Positions 35,101 through 47,100 of a stretch of DNA of 60,000 bases are shown piece after piece. Within the stretch, counting starts at the first letter, position 1; each line of letters opens with the position of its first letter. The DNA is taken from contig OU612068.1 of the NCBI GenBank assembly GCA_914767715.1, forward strand, positions 11,534,001-11,594,000, written 5' to 3'. Source of the DNA: Membranipora membranacea. Taxonomy: Eukaryota > Bryozoa > Gymnolaemata > Cheilostomatida > Membraniporidae. The translations under genes and the position numbers were made by a program. The notes under the pieces were generated by a model. That model was not told the origin of the DNA, did no database searches, and saw only the letters and a list, made by a program, of their open reading frames with translations.

Positions 35101-38100
35101 TGCACGCCCACAAATCCCATTTTGGCTTATAGTATAGCCTATGGTAGAGTCCAGCATTGACACATGATAGTAATGGTTTTAGATGACTGGGCGTAAAGGT
35201 CGGGTTGTCAGCGACGAGTCGGGAAATATAAACTATGAGTTGAGAGCAGCTCAAGATGTGCCATTAGAAATACTAAATCTGACAGAGAAACAAAGATTTA
35301 TGGACGGCGAGAAACACATAGCAATCATCTCGGAGGCAGCTAGCTCAGGTTTGTGCAGTATAATATATACTATCCAGAGATCAAACATTGCTTGTAGGTG
35401 TGTAGATAGGTGGATGTGTAGGAAGGTTACTTTCAGGGACGTTTTGAAGCCATGCAAACAAGGGAACGTTCTCTTGTTAAAATGGTATTTTAATTTTAAT
35501 TTTTTCCTTTTTTCTTTGCTTGTGGCTTTTATTTCCACGTTTTAAATGGCAGTGGAACTCCATCTGTAATTGGCGACCAAGGTAAGGTCAACTTTGTTTA
35601 TGTTCTGACAAAATTTACAAGAATTTGCTTATTACTGACTATAGAGACCATCAGTCTGCTGGTCGGTAAAATTTTTGCGCTTTGCCAATAAAAATGTCTA
35701 TAGAAAAATCATACTATTTTGTTACAGGTATATCATTACAAGCTGATCGTCGTGTTGTAAACCAGAGGAGACGATTACACATAACCCTAGAGTTACCGTG
35801 GAGTGCGGACAGAGCCATACAACAGTTTGGTAGAACTCATCGTTCTAATCAAGTCAGCGCACCGGAGTATCAGTTCCTTATATCTGAGCTGGCTGGTGAG
35901 CGAAGATTCGCTGCCACTGTAGCTAAAAGACTAGAATGCTTGGTAAATATTGAGTTTTATATTCAATTATATTTGATCATTATTATGGATAAGGACATAT
36001 TATTATCATTATTAGCTTGTAAGCTTTATGTAATTCATTATGCCCAGAGAAGAGTGTATTTCTCAGATTCTGGTTGATGCTGACTGGAAAACAACAGCTT
36101 ATTTGTCTTCTTCAAAGTTTGACCTACAATTATATACGGTTCAGAGTCAACTCATATATGAAACTTTGACAAGGATTGGAAAATTTATGATGAATAATAA
36201 TTTATGACTCACAGTGTTCATGCTAACTTAAATTAATGCTCTTTTCTCAAGTATCAAACTAGACAAACAAATTTTGTTTGATATTTATACCTAACTGATT
36301 TTGGTGATTTCAGGGTGCCTTGACGCATGGAGACAGAAGAGCAACAGAATCTCGTGACCTCAGCCAGTTTAACATAGACAACAAGGTGCACACACTACGC
36401 TATTGAAGTCTACTACAGACTATACTCTAATTTAACATAACTTCAGTAGATTTGAAGCAATCCCACCTTCTCATTGTCGAATCAAGAATCTGCACTTTCT
36501 CGTCAATTCTGCATCATACAATATGATATGACATCTATAAACAGATCAACCATGCTGATGTACCCATGTGTGGTTGTCATTGACAACTGCTCTGCATCTA
36601 CAGTTCATACCAGCTTTTAAGATTGCTTATGCTGCTCTACACCATAAAATTTATGATTATTATTTGATAGTATGGAAGAGCTGCTCTGGAGATAGTTATG
36701 AAGAGCGTAGTACAGCTAGATAGACCATTAGTATCACCTCCTGAGAATTACAAAGGTGACTTCATGAAAGGTGAGATCAGTGTGTGTTCAATTACATTAC
36801 ACAGCAAGTAATGAGTATTTAAAGTAGTAGTTAAAATGTACATCATAATAATATGTTTGAAATCAAAATTGAACTGAAGAAATCTATGACATTTTCTCGG
36901 CCTGTCATAGTACAATGTTGAATACTGTATGCAGTCTATCAATAAAGAAATGCTCCCCATCTTTTCTATGTTAAATGGAGATATGAAAGGATGAAAAACC
37001 CAACATCTTTAGGTTACATCTTTTATTGCCATTGCCTGCACCAGGGAACTGGTAATTGAAGGCTGAACGCATCACTATTGGTCTGAAATTACAGCGAGCT
37101 GAGCCATTATTTCTTGCTGCCTTGTTTTTATACGTAGCCATCTTTATTTATTTTGATGTGATTATTTTTAGATGTAAGAGATTCTCTTGTCGGTGTCGGG
37201 CTGGTCAGCTATGATAATAAATTCAAAATAGCACAGCTAGAAAAAGGTAAGATTGAGTTCTGTATACTTATGCTCTGGTGCAGTTTTTATTTCAAAGTTA
37301 CCTATCCAGCTTAGTAAGAGCCATGATTTGATGATTTGATTCACATTACCAGTTTGTTTCAACATTATATTAAGTTCCCAGAAGACTTAGATGTGAGAAC
37401 TGTTTTTTTGTGGTTCAGTTGCTGTCCATTGAAATTTGCAAGTTAATTAGGATACATCTTAGTGCCTGCCAGGACCCTAGCTTAATGTTAACTTTTGTTT
37501 TGTTTCAGACTATAATGTGATTAGTAAGTTCCTGAACAGGATACTGGGAGTCCCAGTAGAACAACAGAATGCTTTATTCCAGTACTTCACTGATACCCTA
37601 GCAGCAGTAATATTACAGGCAAAGAGAAACGGGCGATGGGATCTGGGTATTCTAGGTAAGTGAATATCTAAGGTCCACTTTCTGAATTTTTGTACTGATA
37701 TCATTCAGAAACTCCCCAATACTCTGCTTCAATGCCTGGTGATTCTGCTCACAAAGTCAACTGTGTTGCATGTTTAAAAAGGACTGTAATAAAAGTCACC
37801 TCTCACTGCCTTCTTTCATTTTGTACCTACTCAATGAATTTCTTTCGAAATGAATTGGTTGCCAGTATATCATACATATCATTAAAAATTTGTCTTTTAC
37901 AGATTTGGGTGCGGGTGGTGAGAATGTTAAGGTATTATCTCGTCGGGTGTTTGAGCAGGAGTGGAGTGGTACTGTAGCCAGGACTGAGCTTATAAAGGTG
38001 GGGGTGGAGAGGGGTCTCAGCTGGGATTGTGCTATGGATATATGGAGAGATCATGTCGGGTCTGATGATGGATTCTATACAAGCACCACTGTGAGTGTCA

Positions 38101-39987
38101 AGTTTTGTATAATATACAGCAGGTACAAAATGATTTGACTTTTTTTCTCATCATAGCTCAGATTTCAAGACCTCAAAATTATTCCAATATTCTAAATATT
38201 ATGATCATCAAAATCATGAAAATTGATAAATAAAAATAGTTACAGATCTTTTTGTGTTTGTTTAACAGACTAGAAAAGCTGGTAGAGCTGTAGCAGTATT
38301 AGCAGTGGCCATCGCCGGAGGTAGGAAAAAAGAACGCCTCTATCAAGTCTACAGACCTAACACAGGACTCTCTCCTAAAATGGAATCCCTCCCGGAAATC
38401 AAGAAGAAGTACAAGAGGATAACTCCTGATGATGCCGAGGATCTGTGGTTAGAACAGTACGAGCAGTCAGCTGAGATCTGTACTCACTCATACTGGAGAG
38501 GATCCTGCAAGAAAACTAATATGGGTATGTAAAATTTACTTAGAGAGATTATTCATTGCAAAAGTTAATTTTATTAATTACCAACATCATACAATACAAT
38601 CAATACAATAAAAGGGCGATACTTATGGAAAAGAAACACCACAAACGTCTGCTGGTGATTGGAAAAAATCTAGCATGGTCCTGTTTTCTGTCCTTTTTTT
38701 TTATGGACTTTAATTTCCTGTCAGTACTTGTGATAGCAAATGAGACAGTGATTACATTTGGTAGGATAAAAAGGGAAACGAAAATGAGAGCCAGCACATA
38801 TTGCTCCGTTTTACAATGTGAAAAGGAAATAAGCTAGAAAATAATTTTACAAAAATTAATATGTAGATAGTAGACTAGATGGTACACAGAAATCAATAAC
38901 GTCTTAAAGGGTTTTTGTCAGCGAGGGCAGTCCTAGTACGAACTGGAATGAAGAGACCACTTCTTGATGAGATACACCCGCCCGTGTTCATGTAGTCCTG
39001 ACATAGAGTTGCTGATAAGGGAAGACCTTTGTGTTCAACATGAGAGCTTAAATCAACTTGATTTGCTCGAACTGTTCAGGCAACTCCGCTTTGTTTTTTG
39101 AGGCATTTGTTCAACTCATTTCTTGAGCTTTTTCTATCTTTCTCCTCCCTTGGTTGTTTCAGGTATGAAATGTGAGATCGGGTTGAGGACGCGTAATTAT
39201 CATGTGCTAACTGGGTCAGTACTTAGCGTGTGGAACAAGGTAGAGATGGCTATAGCCTCCAGTCCCGGCTCCTCACAACAGAACAAGATGCAGATCATCA
39301 GGCTAAGGACAGATCAGGGCAAAAGAGTTGTCGGTATGTATTATATATCGCATATCCTATCACTAATAACGTCATTAATCTTATCACTTATCTTATGGCT
39401 TTTCTTATCACTTACTACTACTACCACTACCACTACCACTACCACTACCACTACCACTACCACTACCACTACCACTACCACTACCACTACTACGTTATTG
39501 TGGTTGTTTCATGGAACCATTTTTGACAACCTGGTTTTCCAAGGATTAGATAAGATGAGGAGTTTTAGTGATTGGCTTCCCTTTGTGTATCTGAAATATC
39601 ATAAGATAAGAATTGAAACTCTCGCAGAAACCATGGGGTTTAATATCTGTTATATTAAATAAAGCTTACTGCCCTAGAACATCCTCACCCAGACATCTCT
39701 TTTGAAGGGTGTTGTTGTGTATGTGCTAACTATACACATACCTCAATGACATAAGATATATAAATCATACTTTGTTGAGAGGTTTTTTTTGTAATGCTGT
39801 ATTGCCGATGTTGACAATACTTGATAACTTTGTTTTCTCTTCAGGCACTATGATACCCAGTCAAACAGTGCTTACACTGACTAATATACTACTCAGGAAA
39901 GACAATCAACCTGCTGCTGCTTCCGGCACAAGTGGGAGTATCAGTGGAGCTGGACTTAGTAAAACCAAGCCTATCACTCTTGACTAA
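26176..39987 (+). CDS. SBNO1: Strawberry notch homologue, helicase-like transcriptional co-regulator
   Basis: Twenty-seven exons in phase: 26176..26265, 26572..26872, 27231..27412, 27706..27802, 28512..28612, 28928..29121, 29417..29507, 29836..29997, 30424..30651, 30990..31157, 31419..31601, 31882..31979, 32371..32522, 32911..33144, 33545..33656, 34006..34190, 34722..34945, 35183..35348, 35728..35942, 36314..36385, 36671..36770, 37172..37246, 37509..37655, 37903..38090, 38269..38524, 39163..39333, 39845..39987 (1444 residues; human SBNO1 about 1393). Motifs: [15 protein letters not shown], Walker [16 protein letters not shown] box [44 protein letters not shown], then an acidic/Lys-rich linker and [17 protein letters not shown]. 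Family members are nuclear regulators acting with Notch, Hippo and EGFR pathways. Exon 8 ends at the weak donor GTATCC and exon 17's acceptor (after TTATCAG) is less sure. A single gene stands for vertebrate SBNO1/2. Confidence 0.96.
27010..27039. repeat. Perfect 13-bp-armed hairpin
   Basis: CAATGAACTCCCT, a 4-nt loop, then AGGGAGTTCATTG. TTGAAA occurs just outside both ends, a possible but weak flanking duplication. It lies in SBNO intron 2. Confidence 0.75.
27899..28005. repeat. Inverted repeat, about 33-bp arms, SBNO intron 4
   Basis: 27899-27931 (core AACGTCGTTTATCT) pairs with 27972-28005 (core AGATAAACGACGT) with a few mismatches. A second, overlapping inversion (ATATGTTTATGATT at about 27886 against AATCATAAACATAT at about 27936) makes a compound fold. 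No target-site duplication identified. Confidence 0.7.
30021..30108 (+). repeat. tRNA-derived SINE head, SBNO intron 8
   Basis: A pol III A-box-like GGTGGCTCGGTTGG (about 30031) and B-box-like GGGTTCGAGTTCC (about 30085) have tRNA-like spacing. The acceptor and anticodon arms do not pair. Instead there is an 8-bp stem CTTCAACA...TGTTGAAG at the anticodon position. A tRNA-unrelated body probably follows to about 30260. Read as a SINE or tRNA pseudogene, not a working tRNA. Confidence 0.65.
34258..34549. repeat. 292-bp foldback element, SBNO intron 16
   Basis: The left arm 34258-34400 and right arm 34413-34549 are inverted copies over their whole length, around a 12-nt loop. Paired blocks include TTTTGTTTTAG-ACATGGTCT, TTATCATCCAA, TAGTCACAGC and GTTATCGCA-CCATTTTGTTAT. 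There are small indels. The interior is non-coding. TACTTG occurs at both outer edges (34255-34260 and 34551-34556) but overlaps the presumed terminal bases, so the insertion borders are uncertain. Confidence 0.8.
39412..39492 (+). repeat. (CTACCA)n hexanucleotide microsatellite
   Basis: About 12 copies of CTACCA (equivalently ACCACT) lie in SBNO intron 26. Because the unit is a multiple of three and has no stop in two frames, an unspliced transcript would read through it as poly-Thr or Tyr-His repeats. Confidence 0.95.
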
Positions 39988-40033
39988 ACAACGATTCCAC
40001 AGCAAACTGTCATTAGCTTCTGTATGACTATAA

Positions 40034-40039
40034 AATAAA
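40034..40039 (+). terminator. Polyadenylation signal of SBNO
   Basis: AATAAA 46 bases after the SBNO stop codon, followed by a G/T-rich stretch (about 40060-40110), as expected for cleavage and polyadenylation. Confidence 0.6.
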
Positions 40040-40794
40040 GTATCAGGGTGGACTTTAGATGTTCTGGGGGAGGGGAGGGGGGTTGGTTTAGCCTATCGTT
40101 ACTTTGTGCACTTAGGAAATATTACAATTTATGAAAAAATCACCGTCAGCTCAAACTTTATTCGTTGTCATTTTTTTCTGAAAATTCTCTTGCTTTTGCG
40201 CCTTGCCGCTCTATAAAAATGTATGCGTACTGTACTGGCTTCGTGGCACATAACAGCATCCGAACATTTATCGTTAGACAAGACGTTACTTTGAACAAAA
40301 TATTATTCCAACTGCTTGTAATGATTTTGATTTAGTCTTTCTGTTTTTGCGCTCAACTATTTGTTTGTTATATTTGAAACAAAACCATTCCTTCCATATC
40401 CGCACAAGATATATACATAGCGACTGACTCTAACAGAATTAGCCTGTTACTGGTTAGATTACTGCGGATAACTACAGATTAGTGTAAATAGTCGTTTAGT
40501 TTCCTCTCCAAAATCATGATGCTGTACAGTATATCGAGTTCATAATTTGTCATTGCAAAGGGAGTGTTTGTAGCTTAGTAACTCATGGTACAATATATTG
40601 ATTGTAATTCTTTTGTTCGCTTTTATTTTTGTTGTTCTCAATTCTCTTGTAATCAGGAGAATTTACTTACAGATTCCAAAATAAATTCTGTGAAAAAATG
40701 AAGAATACAAAATATCTATATACTGCTTATACTCACAATAACAAAATAAACTACAAAAATACAATACAAAATTTGTGAATCAAATGGGTATGTC

Positions 40795-40942
40795 TCAAAA
40801 CATTGACATCACGGCGGACATGCAAAGCATTACAATATAGAGTAGTATAGAAACCGGAATGAAGAAAAAAAAGGCGAAAAATAGGAATGACAATAAAATA
40901 AGCAATCTGTGCATCTTTTTAGAGCGAAAATACTTCTGAACC
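40795..40942 (-). CDS. Possible alternative last exon of RILPL with hydrophobic tail
   Basis: The acceptor GATTTCAG is at 40943-40950. Exon 7 (42807, phase 2) spliced here stays in frame for 49 codons to TGA: KLVQKYFRSKKMHRL followed by about 32 mostly hydrophobic residues. The join resembles the vertebrate RILPL end (GIRKLFSFFSRDKKRL), which favours it over chance. It would make a tail-anchored form. AT-rich DNA readily yields hydrophobic frames, so this stays a hypothesis. Confidence 0.35.
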
Positions 40943-41152
40943 CTGAAATCTTCATTAGCAAGATGTAGCAGTGCGCTTCCTACTAAGAAAGTCTGATGAT
41001 AATAATACATTGAAATACTAAGACAGCGGATTGAAATTTCAGATAGGTAGTTTATTATGTATGACACAAATCACAAAAGGATGGCACATGATGCCAAAAC
41101 CTCTCCAACAAATAAATAATGTAAAAATAAGTCTGATATAGAAAGTCCATCT

Positions 41153-44100
41153 TTATATCTTAGGATTTGAAGATGTAGCCATAAATTCACTCTTTGGACG
41201 CTCAGTTCGCACGACGCTACTTCGCCCTACCACTCTTTCTGCTCCTGTTTGAGACCGGCTCATTCTTAAGTCCCAGAAGCTTGAAGCTGCAAGAGAAAAT
41301 TCAAATCAATCTAACATGTAATTTCTCAGCATAAACAGTTGGTTATGGAGGTTTCAATCAGTTATACATCTATAGAAATGAGTGCAAGCAGCAAGAAAGG
41401 TGGGGTTAATTCTATCAAAAGATTTGAAATCAACCACCTACAGCGTATAGTAACCGCTTTTTGATAATCAAATCTAACGAACAATACCATATCTCAGTTT
41501 AACTGTATTATATATCATATGAGGTTGGTGTGGCGACCAAAACATTAATTCACTTTATTGAACTGCGAAAAGGGAAGGTATTAAAATAAGGAGTTGCCCT
41601 CCCAATAATTAGAAAGGGTAACTCCTACTCTATGAGGTAAAATACTGCTTAAAAGGGTATATATAGCTATAACACAAACCACGACATGTATACGTACACT
41701 TGAACAAAGAATTACCCCACAGCTTTGAAACTAAGGAGGTTGAAATAAATGATCACATTCTATATAAAAATCACTAGCAAATAAAATGTTTCTCTTGACC
41801 AGGGCGGAACAAATTTGCTTGTGTGCAGGGTAATTTCTTAACCTGTCTCCAACTACGCTTTCATTTATTCTCTACTATTTTAAAAACAAATCATTTGTTG
41901 TCAATTTAGTCTTACACATAACAAACATTTCTGTTGAGGTCAATGAACGAGCTAACAAATAACACGCAATCGAACAAACAGAATTTTATCTACCACATCC
42001 AATCGAGAGCAGATCATTATAAAGTATATCATAGTAAAAGTGACAACATAAACAGTCACCTCGCGCCTGGGCATAGCTGGCCAACTCTCCCGGCACTAAA
42101 TTCACTTTGATCGTTTCAGGCAATTCAACCGGGAATCGCTCAAAGCTGTAGGGTAATATATATATATGACGACTATGATCAGTAACATATAAGAAATCAA
42201 TATATGATGACTGAGGATTCCTTTACTTATAACTTATATAACTAAAACTAGGAATCAATTCACTTTGTCGAGCTGACTCAGTACCCGAAGGAATTGAAAT
42301 GGCGGAAATTGAATCTCTCAGATCTTTTTTGATCATCCTCGGATGTAGGTCAATCCCATCACCGTCCAAACAATCGTGCCATACAAAGCGAAATCTTGAC
42401 AAATAGGCAACGCTTGCAGGTTACAATATCGATGCACTGGTGGTATTTTTTACCTGCCTAACTATTCACCAAGAGCGCTATTCACTCGACGGTATACTTC
42501 TTCAAAGCTACGAAAATTAACAAACATTCCAGAGATTTAGCTTTTAATTCTTTCAAGTTGTCAATGTTCATCATCAGGCAAACTCAAAGCATTTATACAT
42601 TACATCAGCCTCAATGACCATTCAGCAGCAGGATGTTCATACCTTTTGAGTAGCCGTGTCATGTAGCTGCTACAAAAAATGTAGCCACGTGACACGGCTA
42701 CCTTTTGAGTGAATTAGTGAAGCCAGCAGCTCTAGAATTTTATGAATTTTCAAGTAAAATTCTATAAAGAAGTTTGAGATAAAACTAAGTCCTAGATCAT
42801 ACTTACAATTTCCTGATGCCAGATTCAGGTTTGCCATGAAGCTTCTCCCAGGGTTCGGGTGGGAGGGGTCCTTGTACGTCTCCTATATAAGAGTCATCCA
42901 TGTTAGAAGCTAAATTTTGCTCAACTTGCCAACTGTCAGAATCTTCGGAGGGTTTATCTCTGAAAAGTCAAAGTAAAAAGATAATTACCCAAGGCTATTC
43001 ATGATATTCTACACTATGACAGCATTATTGGCAGGTTTGATCACAAATGACAGACAAATAATCCTTTAATTGGTACAACTTTGCTAATGATCTCATGATT
43101 TCGTCATCATCAAGAACCCTAATTTCTTATAGTATAAAACATCTGAATATTGGCAAGTATTGCCTGATATCAGTAACTGAGGGGAAAGGTATATCTATGA
43201 GCAAGCACCATTATGTGTCCTAGTCCCAACAAGGGGGGCCGTTGGGCGGACACCAAGAGTCTGGGGGCTAAAATTAATCTTCAGCCAGCGTCTGCCTCCT
43301 TGACTCAGTAGAGCTGTCTATTTGCAGAGGAAGGGAAATCAAGTAATGCACATGGGAACAAAATAAGTCCGGCTATTGCGTACTTAGATTTATAATAGGT
43401 CAATTCTTCTTCTATCTCGATGAGTTTTGATTTCAGAGTGTTTCTCTCAGTGAGAATGTCTTTCAGTTCGTTGAGTGTAAAGCGAGGATTGTCTGGGTCT
43501 TTTACGTTGCCGACAACTTGACCGATAATGTTTGCCTTTTCTGTAGGCGATGTCTGAGAGTCATCACACTGTGGAATTAAAGGAAAACATGAAAACAATC
43601 AATGATACAAAAGCTTCAGTCAATCAATGCATTCATTACATGAATTACCAATGAATGGTACGGATTTCGCTGTCATTAGACAGCAAATGTACACATAGCT
43701 ATAAAACCTACTAAAGTGGCAGCAAATACAAAGTGCTATGGAATGTAATCAGGAACCATTTGTGCCCATTAATTTAGATATGGGCAGAATCAACATGGCA
43801 CTTCCTGTAGACCTAACAGCTATTGGAGTTAGATAAGACTTAGTCTGATTGGTCTGGTTTTAGGCTTGTTCTTATTCTTTTTGGAATATGGGGACACCAA
43901 AAGCATGAGATATGGACCAAACCTGTGGAGTTCAATCAATGTGGCTGTAATCGCAATATGTCAGGTGTATAAACTCTCAGGGGATATTGGCTTTTGATCT
44001 AGTGACACGCTTAGAGGGTTTAGTTACCATATGTTACGGCTCTATGACAAGTGAACAACCTCCCACTAAATGTACATATTTGATTTCTGGCCAATCAGCA

Positions 44101-47100
44101 TGGAGAGAGCACTTGCCAAACCTCAACCTGTCGGATGGAGCTTATGTTTTTAATGTTATGAGAGGACTCACATGACATAAACTAATAAGATGCAATTATA
44201 AAATTGGATCATTGCCAAGGTATTTGTCACACCCCTCAACTCATCGAGGTGTATCTATTTCCCAATTTCATGACAATTTTCAAGCATCTAAAAGTTGGTA
44301 TATTCATCTACCATCAAATTCCCTAAGACAAAGATAAGAAATAATGACATTATCTGAACAGTACTGGCAGAGACAGGATTTATAATAGGTATAACGGTGT
44401 CACATGAATACTGCTATGGTAACAAAGGGATATCAACACTGTCAAAACAGACCTAGCGCTGCTTTAAATTTGTGCTGCTACTGGGTCACAATGAGAATCA
44501 ATACTGCATTTCCGCTCAATCCAGACTATAATCTTCATGCTTTAATAGGACTAAGGGTGACCACTTTTATATTGAACAACCAGGGGGTTGAGGAAAGTCA
44601 AAGATTGTCACAAAGCTACACAATCATGGGTCTTGAGCCACCTACTGGGTTTGCAATGTTGATAAATAATAACTTTAAATCCTGACCAAAAACGAGGTTC
44701 ACGTACAAGGGACTAACAACAGAAAAGAATAAACAACCTGGTCTTTTGATTGATCTTGGTATATTCGTAATTGCTGGTCACGGTCTTGCAGTAAGCTTTG
44801 TAGCTCGGACTTTTCGTCTATCAAGTGCTTAGCTTGCATGGTTTTTATATGGGTCATCATTTTTGTGTCACGCAGAGTATTAGACAACTGAGAAAGCTGA
44901 GTTCCAATCTACAGTGAGAGAAATTTTCTGAAATTACTCAAATGATTTGCTGGTAAAACAAAGACATGGAACCAATGAGAGTTTGGGAGAAAAGGCGAAA
45001 AAATGGAAATGCAAGCTGAGGCAAAAGCAAACCAAACAGAACCAAAGAAAGAGGTGGAATCGTGCGCAGATCAGGAACAGAGACTCTAGCTTACTGCAAG
45101 ATAGTGACCATCTACCAAATACAACATCCAGACAACACTGGTTACCCGTGAAACAAACAAAACACCAGTACACCCTAGTCTGAGGCGACTTTTTTCCAAT
45201 AAAAAGATCCGCATTATATACCTAAGTGTTTCCACTTTGAAGATCAGGGTATTTCCGCGACCAGAATCAGCAGAAATAATTATCTATAGCATATGCACTA
45301 AGTAAAACTCTGTTTGCTGGTGTTATAGAGCTAAAACGCTGTTTGCTGATATCATAATGCTTATTTCTGTCAGCTTCAAGACTGCTGGACTGGCATTGCA
45401 AAACCGTCATGTTTTTGCACTCTTATATTTTGGAGTTGTGCCACTTACAGAGTCTTTTTCTTGTTGTGAGATCGCGTCACGAATGTTTAAAATCTGAGTA
45501 TCTTTTTCCCTGAGAGTATTTTGCAAACGACTTTGCTCTTTTATTAAACTTTCTGTTTCTGATTGAAATGAGCTTGAGACGCTCCGCAATGAGTCATTAT
45601 CTTGAGCTAGCCTCTCTATCCGTATGTGCATCTACAAGTTAGCGGAGTAAAAAAGGAAAAATAAAGTGAGAACAACATCGATATAATACAGAAACAATAT
45701 ATGCCACTATACATGCAAACAACGGACATTCAATCTAACTACTACAAGACATAAAAATGTGCTGTGAGGGAATGGAGGGTGATTGGGCTTTAAATAAATG
45801 GTTCGCTAGCAGTCCTTGACGTTGGGAATAAGGGCATGAGTATCTGTGAATCAACACCTTGCCAATGACCCTGTCAGGTTAGACCTGGTGTGATCTAGCC
45901 TTGTCACAAGGTCCCTGGGGCCCAGGTTCAGCGGCACAAAGGCAGGTGCGATCCAGTCAAGGTTGAGCTCATGAGCAACTCTCACAATAATGTATTGTGG
46001 AAGAGGGAAACCTACCACCACCGTAAGTAATAAAATACCACTTTGAACACACTTTGGCAACAAAGGCAAGGTGTTAGCAGAGGTAATGGAATTCTAGTTC
46101 TATATCAAAACACATAATATGGCCTGAGGGCGAATAAATTCAGCTAATAATGAGAAGCAAACATATTGATTAGTTGGATTTATTATTTCATGAGACATGT
46201 TAACTTGCACCATTAGGCCAATCTGCTGGAATCTATGGGCCGATAAAAGTCAGTGAGTGTAGAAACATGATGGAATCGTTCATTTCATAGCATTGGACCG
46301 AATGACCACAACTGATGAGTCCTGTGAAGCTTTTTAACTGGCCAAATGGTATCTGAGTCCAACATCATGACAATTTCCATTGTCTTCCATGGATATGATT
46401 TGTGTAGACAGCTTGTGTGTTCTGGCTCCGTAGCCTGGGATATCTTATCTCAGTCAGCTTACAGTTCACAACTCATACCACAAATATGGCAACACATTGA
46501 ACACTGATTGAGGTCGAGGTCAGCTGAAAATGAGGCTACTTACAGATTCCACTTCTGTATCTTTATGTTTGGCCTCACTCTGCAGACCTTTAATCTGGCC
46601 TCGCTGTTTGGTTATCGTCTCTTTTAGAGATTGTATCACATTAAAGTCTTCTTCTGTTTCTGTAATGAAGAGATAATAAGATAAAGTTTTGCGATTGTGG
46701 CAAGAATTTGGTATTGGTATCATGGATGATGTAATGGCATGTAGGTCTTACAAGTTGCCCCATATCCACCCCTACAATATAAACCTTTTGGTAGGTAAGG
46801 GGCTCCATGATCCAGTTTTACCACAAACAGTTAAAGCATCGATAGCAATTTGACAATGTGGTGTGTATCCAAAAAAGCGATATATTAAAAATCTCCTTAT
46901 AGATTAGCCAGGTAGGTAAATCAAAATGAATAATGAGCTGTCCACCTTCATGTTCTGTTATATTATATTAGGAGCCTGATCTACTGAACCAACAAGGTAA
47001 GAGGATATGCATGGAATCTGTTTTTTCATCAAATGGTGTAAGTTGACATTTTTCCATAGGCCTACCACATGCATTGAGGTTATCAATAATACTGTATACT

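Larger units (their letters stand above)
39988..41152. other. Convergent region between SBNO and RILPL
   Basis: Holds the SBNO 3' UTR on the plus strand. On the minus strand there is an open frame (40795-41067) with a long hydrophobic stretch, which may be an alternative RILPL last exon (listed separately). Confidence 0.6.

Noticed and set aside
45851-46069. 72-codon minus frame in a RILPL intron, possibly a transposon remnant
   Set aside because: Composition suggests an old repeat, but no transposase or reverse transcriptase motif can be named.
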